A stretch of 64,000 nucleotides of DNA from Pseudorhodoferax sp. Leaf265 (lineage in GTDB: Bacteria > Pseudomonadota > Gammaproteobacteria > Burkholderiales > Burkholderiaceae_C), in the NCBI RefSeq assembly GCF_001422365.1, contig NZ_LMMT01000012.1:64712-128711 (forward strand). The letters run 5' to 3'. The translations under genes were made by a program, and so were the position numbers. Every line of letters begins with the position of its first letter. The stretch's first letter is position 1. The notes beneath the pieces are model-generated. The model had not been told where the DNA came from and ran no database searches. It worked only from the letters and a program-made list of their open reading frames with translations. Positions 45,434 through 55,432 of this stretch are shown here, piece after piece.

Positions 45434-46450
45434 ATGACCACCAAGTTCTTCTCAGGCCGCACGGCCCGCTTCGTCCTGGCCGCCGCGCTGTTCGCCGCCG
45501 CCACCGCCGCCTCGGCCCAGACCCAGACGCTGCTGAACGTCTCCTACGACGTGGCGCGCGAGTTCTACAAGGACATCAACGCCGCCTTCGTGCCCTACTA
45601 CAAGAAGACCACGGGCAAGGACATCAAGGTCGACCAGGCCCACGGCGGCTCCAGCGCCCAGGCGCGCGCCGTCAACGACGGCCTGGACGCCGACGTGGTG
45701 ACCTTCAACACCACCACCGACATCGAATTCCTGGCTGGCAACGGCATCGTCGCCAAGGACTGGGCCAAGCGCTTTCCCAACGACGCCTCGCCGACCACCT
45801 CGACCATGCTGTTCCTGGTGCGCAACGGCAACCCCAAGGGCATCAAGGACTGGGACGACCTCATCAAGCCCGGCGTGCAGGTCGTGGTCGTGAACCCCAA
45901 GACCGGCGGCAACGGCCGCTACGCGTATCTCGCGGCCTGGGGCTATGTGCGCGAGAACGGAGGCACCGACGCGCAGGCGGCCGAGTTCGTCAAGAAGCTC
46001 TACGCCAATGTGCCCGTGCTGGGCAAGGGCGGCCGCGACGCGACCAGTATCTTCCTGCAACGCAACACCGGCGACGTGCTGATCACCTTCGAATCCGAAG
46101 TCATCTCGGTCGAGCGCGAATTCGGCAAGGGCAAGGTCGACGCGATCCACCCGTCCACCAGCATCGTGGCCGAGAACCCGGTGGCCGTGGTCGAGCGCAC
46201 CGTGGCCAAGAAGGGCACGGGCGACGCGGCCAAGGCCTACCTGAACTTCCTGTACACCGACGAAGCCCAGGAGATCGCCGCCCAGCATGCGCTGCGCCCG
46301 CGTTCGGCCGCCGTGCTCAAGAAGCACGCGGATCTGTTCAAGCCGATCAAGCAGTACACCGTGGCCAAGTACTTCGGTTCGCTGGGCGAGGCGCAGAAGG
46401 TGCACTTCAACGACGGTGGCCAGTTCGACAAGCTCTACACCGTCAAGTAA
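45434..46450 (+). CDS. sbp: Sulfate ABC transporter substrate-binding protein, first copy
   Basis: A 338-residue periplasmic protein. The signal peptide ends ASAQ near residue 30. Sulfate-binding hallmarks are LLNVSYDVAREFYKDINAAF, the ligand loop [46 protein letters not shown] and the final GQFDKLY. It binds sulfate (or thiosulfate) for CysTWA. An in-frame ATG at 45401 exists, but 45434 gives a normal signal length. It heads the cysT-cysW-cysA operon. Confidence 0.95.
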   Translation: MTTKFFSGRTARFVLAAALFAAATAASAQTQTLLNVSYDVAREFYKDINAAFVPYYKKTTGKDIKVDQAHGGSSAQARAVNDGLDADVVTFNTTTDIEFLAGNGIVAKDWAKRFPNDASPTTSTMLFLVRNGNPKGIKDWDDLIKPGVQVVVVNPKTGGNGRYAYLAAWGYVRENGGTDAQAAEFVKKLYANVPVLGKGGRDATSIFLQRNTGDVLITFESEVISVEREFGKGKVDAIHPSTSIVAENPVAVVERTVAKKGTGDAAKAYLNFLYTDEAQEIAAQHALRPRSAAVLKKHADLFKPIKQYTVAKYFGSLGEAQKVHFNDGGQFDKLYTVK

Positions 46451-46453
46451 GCG

Positions 46454-47344
46454 ATGAGCGCCACGACCTCCACCGCGGCGCTGGCCGGGCCCGCGCCCGG
46501 GGCGGCCGTGCCGCGCCGAAAAGGCGGCAAACGCGTGCTGCCCGGCTTCAACATCACGCTGGGCTACACGCTGCTGTACCTGAGCCTGGTCGTGCTGATC
46601 CCGCTGGCGGCGCTGTTCGCCAAGACGCTCACGCTCACCTGGCCGCAGTTCTGGGAGGCCGTGAGCTCGCCGCGCGTGCTGGCCTCGTACCGGCTGACCT
46701 TCGGCGCCTCCTTCCTCGCGGCCTGTGTCAACACCGTGTTCGGCCTGCTCGTGGCCTGGGTGCTGGTGCGCTACGAGTTCTTCGGCAAGAAGATCGTCGA
46801 CGCGCTGGTGGACCTGCCCTTCGCGCTGCCCACGGCCGTGGCCGGCATCTCGCTCACGGCGCTGCTGGCAGGCAACGGCTGGGTCGGCCAGTACCTGGAG
46901 CCGCTGGGCATCAAGCTCGCGTTCACGCCCAACGGCGTGGTCATCGCGCTGATCTTCATCGGCCTGCCCTTCGTGGTGCGCACCGTGCAGCCCGTGCTCG
47001 AAGACACCGAGAAGGAGCTCGAAGAGGCCGCCATGTGCCTGGGCGCCACGCGCCTGCAGACCTTCACCAAGGTGATCTTTCCGGCCATCGCGCCGGCCCT
47101 CCTGACCGGCTTCGCCATGGCCTTCGCACGCGCGATCGGCGAATACGGCTCGGTCATCTTCATCGCCGGCAACATGCCCATGGTGTCCGAAATCACGCCG
47201 CTGATCATCATCGGCAAGCTCGAGCAGTACGACTACGCCGGCGCGACCGCCGTGGCGGTGGTGATGCTGCTGTTCTCGTTCGTCATGCTGCTGGTCATCA
47301 ACGGCCTGCAGGCCTGGCAGCGCAAGCGTTCGGGAGGCGTCTGA
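46454..47344 (+). CDS. cysT: Sulfate/thiosulfate ABC transporter permease CysT
   Basis: A 296-residue permease with about six or seven helices. [23 protein letters not shown] is the usual CysT start, [31 protein letters not shown] is the family signature, and the EAA loop is [25 protein letters not shown]. It forms the sulfate channel with CysW. It begins three bases after the binding-protein stop, and CysW starts two bases after it ends. Confidence 0.95.
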   Translation: MSATTSTAALAGPAPGAAVPRRKGGKRVLPGFNITLGYTLLYLSLVVLIPLAALFAKTLTLTWPQFWEAVSSPRVLASYRLTFGASFLAACVNTVFGLLVAWVLVRYEFFGKKIVDALVDLPFALPTAVAGISLTALLAGNGWVGQYLEPLGIKLAFTPNGVVIALIFIGLPFVVRTVQPVLEDTEKELEEAAMCLGATRLQTFTKVIFPAIAPALLTGFAMAFARAIGEYGSVIFIAGNMPMVSEITPLIIIGKLEQYDYAGATAVAVVMLLFSFVMLLVINGLQAWQRKRSGGV

Positions 47345-47345
47345 G

Positions 47346-48236
47346 ATGGCCGCCATCGACGTCACGCGCCGGCAGATCACGACCACCGAGACCCCCTGGG
47401 TCCGGCGCACGCTGATCGGCATCGCGCTGCTGTTCCTCGCGCTGTTTCTGGCGCTGCCGCTCGCGGCGGTGTTCACCGAGGCGCTGCGCAAGGGGCTGGA
47501 TGCTTATCTGGAGGCGCTCAAGGAGCCCGATGCCTGGGCCGCGATCCGGCTCACGCTGATCACGGCGGCCATCGCCGTGCCGCTGAACCTGGTGTTCGGC
47601 GTCTGCGCGGCCTGGTGCATTGCCAAGTACGAGTTCCGCGGCAAGGCCTTCCTGACCACGCTGGTGGACCTGCCGTTCTCGGTCTCGCCGGTCGTCGCCG
47701 GCCTGATCTACGTGCTGGTGTTCGGCGCCAACGGCTGGTTCGGGCCCTGGCTGGCCGAGCACAACGTCAAGATCATCTTCGCGATCCCCGGCATCGTGCT
47801 GGCCACGGTGTTCGTGACCTTTCCGTTCATCGCGCGCGAGCTGATCCCGCTCATGCAGGCGCAGGGCAACGAGGAGGAGCAGGCCGCCATCGTGCTGGGC
47901 GCCACCGGCTGGCAGACCTTCTGGCATGTGACGCTGCCCAACATCAAGTGGGGCCTGCTGTACGGCGTGATCCTGTGCAATGCGCGCGCCATGGGCGAGT
48001 TCGGTGCGGTGTCGGTGGTTTCGGGCCACATCCGCGGCCAGACCAACACCATGCCGCTGCATGTGGAGATCCTCTACAACGAGTACCAGAGCGTGGCCGC
48101 CTTCGCCGTGGCCTCGCTGCTGGCCCTGCTGGCGCTGGTCACGCTGGCGATCAAGAGCTGGGTCGAATGGCGGCACGAGCGCGAGCGCAAGGCCGCCGCC
48201 GACCTACCGCTCGAGCGTCCCGCCGCGGCAACCTGA
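47346..48236 (+). CDS. cysW: Sulfate/thiosulfate ABC transporter permease CysW
   Basis: A 296-residue permease partner of CysT. Landmarks are [30 protein letters not shown], the EAA loop [31 protein letters not shown] and [20 protein letters not shown], where CysW proteins carry their conserved GEFGAV. The C-terminal helix ends in a short charged tail. It lies between CysT (one base apart) and CysA (8 bases). Confidence 0.95.
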   Translation: MAAIDVTRRQITTTETPWVRRTLIGIALLFLALFLALPLAAVFTEALRKGLDAYLEALKEPDAWAAIRLTLITAAIAVPLNLVFGVCAAWCIAKYEFRGKAFLTTLVDLPFSVSPVVAGLIYVLVFGANGWFGPWLAEHNVKIIFAIPGIVLATVFVTFPFIARELIPLMQAQGNEEEQAAIVLGATGWQTFWHVTLPNIKWGLLYGVILCNARAMGEFGAVSVVSGHIRGQTNTMPLHVEILYNEYQSVAAFAVASLLALLALVTLAIKSWVEWRHERERKAAADLPLERPAAAT

Positions 48237-48244
48237 GAGACACC

Positions 48245-49333
48245 ATGAGCATCGAAATCCGCAACGTCAGCAAGCAGTTCGGCGACTTCCGCGCACTCAA
48301 CAACGTGAGCCTGGACATCGCGTCCGGCGAGCTTGTCGCGTTGCTGGGTCCCTCGGGCTGCGGCAAGACCACGCTCCTGCGCATCATCGCCGGGCTGGAG
48401 AGCGGCGACGCCGGCAGCATCCTGTTCGCGGGCGAGGACACCACCGACGTGCACGTGCGCGAGCGCCAGGTCGGCTTCGTGTTCCAGCACTACGCGCTGT
48501 TCCGCCACATGACGGTGTTCGACAACGTGGCCTTCGGCCTGCGCATGAAGCCGCGCGGCCAGCGCCCCTCGGAAGCGCAGATCAAGAGCAAGGTGCACGA
48601 GCTCTTGGGCCTGGTCCAGCTGGACTGGCTGGCCGACCGCTTTCCTGCGCAGCTGTCGGGCGGGCAGCGCCAGCGCATCGCGCTGGCGCGCGCGCTGGCC
48701 GTGGAGCCCAAGGTGCTGCTGCTCGACGAACCCTTCGGCGCGCTCGACGCCAAGGTGCGCAAGGAGCTGCGCCGCTGGCTGCGCCGCCTGCACGACGACC
48801 TGCACGTGACCAGCATCTTCGTGACGCACGACCAGGAAGAGGCGCTCGAAGTGGCCGACCGCGTGGTCGTTATGAACAAGGGCCAGATCGAGCAGATCGG
48901 CACGCCGCAGCAGGTCTGGGAGCACCCGGCCAGCCCCTTCGTCTACGGCTTCCTGGGCGACGTGAACCTGTTCCACGGCCGCGCGCACGAGGGCGAACTG
49001 CTGGTGCAGGGCCTGAAGATCGACGCGCCCGAGCATGCCGCGGCCAGCGACGCCAAGGCCTTCGCCTATGTGCGCCCGCACGACCTGGAGGTCGAGCGCT
49101 ACTCGCCGGGCGCCACGGGCATCGTGGCCCAGCTCACGCGCGCGCTGGTGGTCGGCCCGATCGCGCGGCTGGAGCTCACGCCGCTGGACACCGAGGACGC
49201 CAGGGGCGAGCAGATCATCGAGGCCCAGCTGACCGCCGAGGAGTTCAACGCGCGTGGCTTCCGCGAGGGCGAGACCCTGGTCGTCACGCCGCGCCGTGCC
49301 AAGGTCTTCGTCGACCACGGCGCAGGCGTGTGA
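48245..49333 (+). CDS. cysA: Sulfate/thiosulfate ABC transporter ATPase CysA
   Basis: A 362-residue ATPase. Walker [11 protein letters not shown]-loop [14 protein letters not shown], signature [14 protein letters not shown], Walker [15 protein letters not shown] and the H-loop [14 protein letters not shown] are all intact. The C-terminal TOBE-like regulatory domain ([28 protein letters not shown]) is full length. It powers sulfate uptake with CysTW and Sbp. It ends directly against the TauE-type gene on the other strand with no spare base. Confidence 0.96.
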   Translation: MSIEIRNVSKQFGDFRALNNVSLDIASGELVALLGPSGCGKTTLLRIIAGLESGDAGSILFAGEDTTDVHVRERQVGFVFQHYALFRHMTVFDNVAFGLRMKPRGQRPSEAQIKSKVHELLGLVQLDWLADRFPAQLSGGQRQRIALARALAVEPKVLLLDEPFGALDAKVRKELRRWLRRLHDDLHVTSIFVTHDQEEALEVADRVVVMNKGQIEQIGTPQQVWEHPASPFVYGFLGDVNLFHGRAHEGELLVQGLKIDAPEHAAASDAKAFAYVRPHDLEVERYSPGATGIVAQLTRALVVGPIARLELTPLDTEDARGEQIIEAQLTAEEFNARGFREGETLVVTPRRAKVFVDHGAGV

Positions 49334-50107
49334 TCAGCCCGTGGCGTAGCGCCACAGCAGCGCGAGGCCGGAGCAGAGCACCACAGCGTTGACGATGCGC
49401 AGGAACTGCGCACGCGGCAGCGTGAGCGTGATGCGCCGGCCGAGCGCCGTGCCCAGCAGCATGGCCGGCACCAGGGCCAGCGCGAGCCCCAGGGTCTCGC
49501 TGCGCGCATACACACCGGCCAGCGCGAACAGCACGACGCGCGTGAGTGTGGACAGCCCGATCAGCGTGGACTGTGTCACGCGCATGCGCTCGGCGCTGTC
49601 CAGCCGCCCGTTCAGGTAGATCGCATAGAGGAAGCCGCCGCTGCCGAACAGCGCCGAGAACACGCCACCGACCAGGCCGAAGGGCAGGGCTGCGCGCGGC
49701 GTGAGCCGCCGGGCCGGCTTGAAGCCGCTCAGCGCATAGAGCGCGTAGCCGACCGCGAACAGGCCCAGCGCGAGCAACAGCGCCTGCGGCTGGCCGCGCA
49801 GCAGGATGGCGGCACCGACCAGGCTGCCGATGGCCATCAGCGGCACCAGGCGCCGCAGCTCGGCGAGGTCGGCCGCGCGCCGGTCACGCGCCACGTTCAC
49901 GCCCGCAGCCGCGCAGTCGAGCAGGGCCAGCAGCGGCACGATGGTGGCCACCGGCACGAAGTGCGCGAGCACGGGGCCCGCCACCAGTGCAGTGCCGAAG
50001 CCTGCGAGACCGAACACGACGTAGGCCAGGGCCACGCCCAGGCCCACGGCCAGCAGTGGAAGTGGCGGCAGCGGCAGGCTGGCGGCCAGCGAAGCAAGTG
50101 GATCCAT
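49334..50107 (-). CDS. TauE/SafE-family permease (sulfite exporter type)
   Basis: A 257-residue protein with about eight helices. The paired TauE repeat is visible: VVFGLAGFGTALVAGPVLAH in the first half and GLVGGVFSALFGSGGFLYAIYLNGRL in the second. The family exports sulfite, sulfoacetate or other organosulfonates, and its place next to sulfate-uptake genes favours a sulfur anion. The ATG at 50107 starts just before the first helix. A LysR gene 67 bases upstream on the same strand probably regulates it. Confidence 0.88.
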   Translation of the reverse strand: MDPLASLAASLPLPPLPLLAVGLGVALAYVVFGLAGFGTALVAGPVLAHFVPVATIVPLLALLDCAAAGVNVARDRRAADLAELRRLVPLMAIGSLVGAAILLRGQPQALLLALGLFAVGYALYALSGFKPARRLTPRAALPFGLVGGVFSALFGSGGFLYAIYLNGRLDSAERMRVTQSTLIGLSTLTRVVLFALAGVYARSETLGLALALVPAMLLGTALGRRITLTLPRAQFLRIVNAVVLCSGLALLWRYATG

Positions 50108-50174
50108 GGCGCGCAATCTAGCCGCGCCGGCCCGCGCCGGCCAATACAGCTTGTGGCGCGCGCGTATCTCGAAA

Positions 50175-51080
50175 TCAGATGGGGGAGAAGGCGGCCTGCA
50201 GGTCCGTGGCGAAGCGCTGCACGAGGGCCGGCGCGTCGTGGCGCCACAGCGCGAGCACGCCGCTCGTGCAGCCCGGGTCGGTGAGTGGCAGCACGCGCAC
50301 GCCTTCGGGTGCCAGCACGCCCATGGACGCGGGCACGATGGCGATGCCCAGGCCGCCCTGCACGAGCGCCAGCTGCGCCCACTTGCGCGAGCGCACCGCG
50401 GCCGGCTGCGGCGCGAAGCCGTGCGCGCGGCACAGCTCGGCCACGGCATGGCCCAGGCCGCCGCGCTCCGGGTGCGGCGTGGCGACGAAACGCTCGCCGC
50501 GCAGCGCGGCCACGCTGACACTGGCCTGGCCTGCCAGCGCATGGCCGGCCGGCACGGCCAGCACCAGGGCTTCTTGGTACAGCGCCGCGTAGTGCAGCGC
50601 AGCGCGCCGGCGCAGGATGGGCGCGCGCGCCAGGCCCAGGTCGGCACGGCCCTCGGCGATGTCCAGCGCCTGCTGCTCGGACGAGGCCTGCGCGATCTCG
50701 ATGGCCACGCCGGGGTGTTGTGCCGTGTGCCGTGCCAGCAGCGCCAGCAGGGCCGGTGTGAACGGCACCGAGCTCGAATGCAGCAGCTGCAGCGTGCCAT
50801 CGGTACCGCGCTGCGCATGCGTGGCGCGCGCCATCGCATCGGTCAGTGCCCCCAGGATCTTCTGCGCATCGGCGTACAGCGAACGGCCGGCCGGCGTCAT
50901 CTGCAGGCCGCGCGCGTCGCGGTCGAGCAGCGACACCTGCAGGGCCAGCTCCATCTCGCGCACCTGCCGGCTCAGTGCCGACTGGGCGATGAACAGCCGC
51001 TCGGCCGCCAGGCTGAAGCTGCCCGCGTCGACGATCTCCACGAAGTAGCGCAGTTGGCGGTGCGTGAGCATGGCAGGCAT
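50175..51080 (-). CDS. LysR-type regulator (CatM/BenM-like branch)
   Basis: A 301-residue regulator. The HTH is LTHRQLRYFVEIVDAGSFSLAAERLFIAQSALSRQVREME, typical of the CatM/CynR/NAC-like branch, and the effector domain is full length (LQLLHSSSVPFTPALLALLARHTAQHPGVAIEI). A second Met lies three codons in. It is followed by the TauE-type exporter and preceded by an OmpW gene on the same strand, and either may be a target. The inducer is unknown. Confidence 0.92.
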   Translation of the reverse strand: MPAMLTHRQLRYFVEIVDAGSFSLAAERLFIAQSALSRQVREMELALQVSLLDRDARGLQMTPAGRSLYADAQKILGALTDAMARATHAQRGTDGTLQLLHSSSVPFTPALLALLARHTAQHPGVAIEIAQASSEQQALDIAEGRADLGLARAPILRRRAALHYAALYQEALVLAVPAGHALAGQASVSVAALRGERFVATPHPERGGLGHAVAELCRAHGFAPQPAAVRSRKWAQLALVQGGLGIAIVPASMGVLAPEGVRVLPLTDPGCTSGVLALWRHDAPALVQRFATDLQAAFSPI

Positions 51081-51114
51081 GCTGCCATGGAAATCCGGCA
51101 GCCCGCGGACGCGC

Positions 51115-51858
51115 TCAGAACCGGTAAGTCAGATAAGCGAAGGGCACCACCGGGTTGAGCGTGATCCCGCTCTCCGACGTGGCGACCGCATTGCCGTTGG
51201 CGTAGGTGGTGAGCTTGGCCTTGGTCTTCATGCGCACATAGGAGACCGACAGCGTGAGGCCAAGGCGGTCGGTGAACGCGTAGGTTGCGCCCAGCGCGAA
51301 CACGGGGCCGAAGCGGCTGTCGATCTTGGCGCGCGTGTTCGAGGCACCCGCGGGCAGGCCCAGTGCTCCACCCAGCGTGTTCTGCAGTCCGCCGGTCAGC
51401 TGCACACCGGAGAAATGCGCGTAGGTCACGCCGAGGCCAGCGGCCAGCCGCCACTTGTCGCTGGGCTGGCCGAAGAAGTACTTGGCCAGCAGCGAGGGGC
51501 CATAGAGCCGTGCCGAGCCCAGTTCGCCGATGCCTGCCAGCGAGCCCTCGCCCTGGAGCTTGAGCCGCGGCGGAATGCCGAACACGCCTTCCACGGCCCA
51601 GTTGTCGGTCAGGAAGTAATGGACGTTCAGGCCCAGCGTGTCCGCGTAGTCCAGGCTGGAGCCCGAGCCGGGCACCTCGCGTTCCACGGGCGATGTCAGG
51701 CGCAGCGGGGTGCTTTTGTCGCGCGGCGCGTAGCGCAGCCAGCCGCCGCCGAGCACGATGTCGCCGGCCTTCTGCGCCCATGCGCCGCTGCATGCGAGAA
51801 GGGCCAGCGCCGTGGTGGCGATGGCCCTCAGAACTGTGGGTGGGGTGGAAATCTGCAC
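51115..51858 (-). CDS. OmpW-family outer-membrane protein
   Basis: A ~247-residue protein. It is read from a GTG preceded by AGGAGA; the frame extends eight codons upstream to an ATG. A signal peptide ends GAWAQ, followed by an eight-stranded barrel: GDIVLGGGWLRYAPRD, LGLNVHYFLTDNWAVEGVFG, SLLAKYFFG, LGVTYAHFSG, GPVFALGATYAFTDRLGLTLSVSYVRM and a terminal YLTYRF ending in Phe. These match OmpW, a small hydrophobic-compound channel. It lies between a LysR gene and the second sulfate-binding gene. Confidence 0.9.
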   Translation of the reverse strand: MQISTPPTVLRAIATTALALLACSGAWAQKAGDIVLGGGWLRYAPRDKSTPLRLTSPVEREVPGSGSSLDYADTLGLNVHYFLTDNWAVEGVFGIPPRLKLQGEGSLAGIGELGSARLYGPSLLAKYFFGQPSDKWRLAAGLGVTYAHFSGVQLTGGLQNTLGGALGLPAGASNTRAKIDSRFGPVFALGATYAFTDRLGLTLSVSYVRMKTKAKLTTYANGNAVATSESGITLNPVVPFAYLTYRF

Positions 51859-51945
51859 GTCCTGGTCTCCTGAGTCGGTCAATGCAGGCCAGCATAGGCC
51901 TGCGCTGCGCGCCTGTCGACCCGGGGCGCATGCCCCTGCAGTTTG

Positions 51946-52983
51946 TTACTTCGCCGTGTAGATCTGATCGAAGCTGCCGCCATCGGCGAAATGGGCCTTG
52001 TCGGCCTTGGCCCAGCCGCCGAAGGCCTGGTCGATCGTGAACAGGTTCAGCTTGGGGAACTGCGCCGCGTACTTGGTCTTGGCCTTGTCCGACACCGCAG
52101 GGCGGTAGAAATGCTTGCCGGCGATGTCCTGGCCCTCTTCGGAGTACAGGAACTTGAGGTATTCCTCCGCCACGGCGCGCGTGCCCTTCCTGTCGACGTT
52201 CTTGTCGACCACGGCCACCGCGGGTTCGGCCAGGATGCTCAGCGAGGGCGCGACCACGTCGAACTTGGCGCCGAATTCCTTGTCGAGCAGGTAGGCCTCG
52301 TTCTCCCAGGCGATCAGCACGTCGCCCTGCGCGCGCTGCGCGAACGTGATCGTGGAGCCGCGCGCACCGGTGTCCAGCACGGGCACGTTCTTGTACAGCG
52401 CGGCCACGAATTCCTTGGCCTTGGCGTCGTTGCCGCCGTTCTTGCGCTTGGCGTATTCCCAGGCCGCCAGGTAGTTCCAGCGCGCGCCGCCCGAGGTCTT
52501 GGGGTTGGGCGTGATCACGCTGACGCCGGGCTTGACCAGGTCGTCCCAGTCCTTGATGCCCTTGGGATTGCCCTTGCGTACGGCGAACACGATGGTCGAG
52601 GTGTAGGGCGAGGCGTTGTGCGGCAGGCGCTTTTGCCAGTCGGCGGCGAGCCAGCCGCCGTTCTTCACCAGTGCGTCGGTGTCTCCGGCCAGGGCCAGCG
52701 TGGCCACGTCGGCGTCCAGGCCGTCGATGATGGAACGGGCTTGCTTGCCCGAGCCGCCATGCGATTGCTTGATGGTCACGTCCTGGCCGGTCTTGGTCTT
52801 CCAGTGCGCGGCGAAGGCCTTGTTGTAGTCCACGTACAGCTCGCGCGTGGGGTCGTAGGACACGTTCAGCAGCGTGACCGGAGCCGGCTGGGCTTGGGCG
52901 GCCACTGGGGCCAGCGCGGCGCCCAGGGACAGGGCCAGCGTGGCGCTGGAGAGATGGCTCAGGAGACGGCGGCGCGTTTGCAT
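51946..52983 (-). CDS. sbp: Sulfate ABC transporter substrate-binding protein, second copy
   Basis: A 345-residue periplasmic protein with a signal peptide containing [21 protein letters not shown] and ending AQAQ. The same landmarks as the first copy are seen: [65 protein letters not shown] and SFDQIY. It is clearly divergent in sequence, so the copies may differ in ligand (sulfate versus thiosulfate). It has no permease or ATPase partner beside it and probably shares CysTWA, whose operon ends ~2.6 kb away. Confidence 0.95.
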   Translation of the reverse strand: MQTRRRLLSHLSSATLALSLGAALAPVAAQAQPAPVTLLNVSYDPTRELYVDYNKAFAAHWKTKTGQDVTIKQSHGGSGKQARSIIDGLDADVATLALAGDTDALVKNGGWLAADWQKRLPHNASPYTSTIVFAVRKGNPKGIKDWDDLVKPGVSVITPNPKTSGGARWNYLAAWEYAKRKNGGNDAKAKEFVAALYKNVPVLDTGARGSTITFAQRAQGDVLIAWENEAYLLDKEFGAKFDVVAPSLSILAEPAVAVVDKNVDRKGTRAVAEEYLKFLYSEEGQDIAGKHFYRPAVSDKAKTKYAAQFPKLNLFTIDQAFGGWAKADKAHFADGGSFDQIYTAK

Positions 52984-53063
52984 GGGGAACTTTCGCTGGA
53001 ATCGTTGCAGGTGCCGCGATTCTCAAAGTCCACCCTTCAAACAGGAACGATTGAATTGTCCCT

Positions 53064-53070
53064 AACTTAT
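53064..53070 (-). promoter_or_regulatory. ATAAGTT element upstream of the second sulfate-binding gene
   Basis: ATAAGTT on the minus strand lies ~80 bases upstream of the second binding-protein start in an AT-rich patch (52984-53085). It is the same 7-mer as at 45343-45349 before the sulfate operon. It may be a CysB/Cbl-type contact. Confidence 0.3.
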
Positions 53071-53147
53071 TCCTCTGGCGTCTAAAGGACGCGCTCGCCG
53101 GCAGACGCGGCGCTGCAGCACGAACGGGCCGCTGCTATCGTCGCCGC

Positions 53148-53993
53148 ATGACCGCATCCACCTCCGCCGGGCCCAGCGCCCGCAAGCTCGCCGCGCTGAC
53201 GCACAGCAATCCCAAGGCCCGCTTCCAGCTGGCCGGCATCGACCCTTCGGCGAAGCCCTTCTCCAGCGGTGACAAGGCGCAGGACAAGGCTGCCGTGGAC
53301 GCGCTGGCGCTGGAGATCGACACGCTGCAGAACCTGTTCTACGCCGACAAGCGCTTCAAGCTGCTGGTGGTGCTGCAGGGCATCGACACCAGCGGCAAGG
53401 ACGGCACGCTGCGCAGCGTGTTCGGCCGCGCCAGTCCCCTGGGCGTGCGTGCCGTCGGCTGGAAGGCGCCGACCGATGAGGAGAAGGCGCACGATGTGCT
53501 CTGGCGCATCCACCGCGAGGTGCCGCGCGCGGGCGACATCGTGGTCTTCAACCGCAGCCACTACGAGGATGTGCTGGTGCCCGTCGTGCATGGCTGGATC
53601 ACGCCCGAGCAGCAACGCCAGCGCTACGCCCACATCAACGACTTCGAGCGCATGCTCTGCGAAACCGGCACCGTGGTCTGCAAGTTCATGCTGCACATCG
53701 GCAAGGACGAGCAGCGCGAGCGGCTGCAGGCGCGGCTGGACGACCCGGCCAAGCGCTGGAAATTCCAGCCCGAGGACCTGACCGTGCGCGCGCAATGGGA
53801 CGACTACCAGCGCGCCTACCAGGACGCCATCGCCGCCACCGGCACGCCCTGGGCGCCCTGGACCATCGTGCCGGCGGACTCCAAGACGCACCGCAACCTG
53901 ATGATCGCCACGCTGCTCAAGCGCAAGCTGGAAGGCCTGCAGCTGCGCTACCCGCCCGATCCGGCGGACCTGCCGACCGGGAAGATCGTGTGA
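53148..53993 (+). CDS. ppk2: Polyphosphate kinase 2 family protein
   Basis: A 281-residue enzyme using polyphosphate and nucleotides to transfer phosphate. Walker A is GIDTSGKDGTLRS near residue 78, Walker B is VFNRSHYEDVLVP, and the lid is KDEQRERLQARLDDPAKRWKFQ, all standard for PPK2. The compact, single-domain form resembles the class that phosphorylates nucleoside monophosphates or diphosphates, which cannot be told apart here. Its stop overlaps the GTG of a membrane exporter by four bases (GTGA), so the two are coupled. Confidence 0.92.
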   Translation: MTASTSAGPSARKLAALTHSNPKARFQLAGIDPSAKPFSSGDKAQDKAAVDALALEIDTLQNLFYADKRFKLLVVLQGIDTSGKDGTLRSVFGRASPLGVRAVGWKAPTDEEKAHDVLWRIHREVPRAGDIVVFNRSHYEDVLVPVVHGWITPEQQRQRYAHINDFERMLCETGTVVCKFMLHIGKDEQRERLQARLDDPAKRWKFQPEDLTVRAQWDDYQRAYQDAIAATGTPWAPWTIVPADSKTHRNLMIATLLKRKLEGLQLRYPPDPADLPTGKIV

Positions 53994-55432
53994 GTGCTGC
54001 CGCCCGCGCGGCGGACGCGGCGCCGGTCGGCTGGCGCACGCGGCTGATCCCGGTCGTCGTCGCCTGCCCGCTGTTCCTGCAGAACCTGGACACCTCGGTC
54101 ATGGCAACCGCGCTGCCCAGCATCGCGCGCGCGCTCGACGTGCAGCCGCTGCGGTTGAACCTGGCCATCACGGCCTACCTGCTGAGCCTGGCGGTGTTCC
54201 TGCCGCTGTCGGGCTGGTGCGCCGAGCGCTTCGGCGCGCGCCGCGTGTTCTGCTGGGCCATCGCGCTGTTCGCGCTCGGCTCGGCGCTGTGCGGCATGGC
54301 GCAGACGCTGCACCAGCTGGTGCTGTTCCGCATCCTGCAGGGCATGGGCGGCGCGCTCATGGTGCCGGTGGGCCGGCTGATCCTGCTGCGCAGCGTGCCG
54401 CCGGCGCTGATGGTCTCGGCCATGGTCTGGTTCACGGTGCCGCCCACCATCGGGCGCATGCTGGGGCCGCTGTTCGGCGGGGCCATCGTGAGCTTCACGT
54501 CCTGGCGCTGGATCTTCTTCGTCAACGTGCCGTTCGGCGTGCTCGGCATCTGGCTGGCACTGCAGTTCCTGCCCGGGCCGCGCCCGGGCGAGCCGGCACC
54601 GGCGCCGCCACCCTTCGACAGCATCGGCTTCGGCCTGCTGGCGCTGGGGCTGACCGCGGTGCTGGGCGCCATCGAGTTCGCCGGCAAGGGCCTGGTGCCG
54701 GGCTGGCTGGAATGGTTGGCCGGCGGCGCGGGCGTAGGCGCTCTCGGCCTGTATGTGTGGCGCAGCCGGCGCATCGCGGCGCCGCTGATCGACCTCACCA
54801 TCCTGCGGCACCCGACCTACCGCGCTTCCATCGTCGGCGGCATGCCGCTGCGCATCGCGATCGGCGCCTCGCCCTTCCTGCTGCCGCTCATGATGCAGCT
54901 GGGCTTCGGGCTGTCGCCGCTGGCCTCGGGCCTGATCACGGTGGCCACGGCCGTCGGCTCACTGGCCACGCGCGTGGTGGTCACGCGCACCATCGGCTGG
55001 CTGGGCTTCAAGCCGCTGCTGCTGGGCACCACGGTGATGACCAGCCTGGCCTATGCGAGCTACAGCCTGTTCACGCCGGCCACGCCGCACCCGCTGATCT
55101 TCGTCACGCTGATGCTGGGCGGGCTCGTCAACTCCATGGGCATGGTGGCGCTGCAGACGCTGGGCTACTCGGAGATCCCCAAGCCGCGCATGAGCCACGC
55201 GACCACGCTGGCGACCATGGCGCAGCAGCTGTCGCTGTCGCTGGGCGTGCTGTTCGGCGCGGCGCTGCTGGGCCTGGCGGCGCACTGGCGCGGCGGCGAT
55301 CCGGCGCAGCTGGCGGCGGGCGACTTCGCGCCGGCCTACTGGTGCATCGGCGCCGTGACCATGCTGTCGCTGCTGTGGTTCGTGCGGCTGGACCGCAACG
55401 CGGGGGCGGAGCTGCGCGGGCCGGCGGACTGA
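53990..55432 (+). CDS. MFS drug exporter, DHA2 (EmrB/QacA-like) family
   Basis: A 480-residue membrane protein with fourteen predicted helices. The DHA motif LDTSVMATALPSIARALDV is in TM1, the loop motif GWCAERFGARRVF follows TM2, and GRLILLRSVP follows TM4. It would export drugs or organic cations with protons. The GTG start overlaps the PPK2 stop, an uncommon pairing. The gene meets the Crp/Fnr gene on the other strand stop to stop. Confidence 0.9.
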   Translation: MSAAARAADAAPVGWRTRLIPVVVACPLFLQNLDTSVMATALPSIARALDVQPLRLNLAITAYLLSLAVFLPLSGWCAERFGARRVFCWAIALFALGSALCGMAQTLHQLVLFRILQGMGGALMVPVGRLILLRSVPPALMVSAMVWFTVPPTIGRMLGPLFGGAIVSFTSWRWIFFVNVPFGVLGIWLALQFLPGPRPGEPAPAPPPFDSIGFGLLALGLTAVLGAIEFAGKGLVPGWLEWLAGGAGVGALGLYVWRSRRIAAPLIDLTILRHPTYRASIVGGMPLRIAIGASPFLLPLMMQLGFGLSPLASGLITVATAVGSLATRVVVTRTIGWLGFKPLLLGTTVMTSLAYASYSLFTPATPHPLIFVTLMLGGLVNSMGMVALQTLGYSEIPKPRMSHATTLATMAQQLSLSLGVLFGAALLGLAAHWRGGDPAQLAAGDFAPAYWCIGAVTMLSLLWFVRLDRNAGAELRGPAD

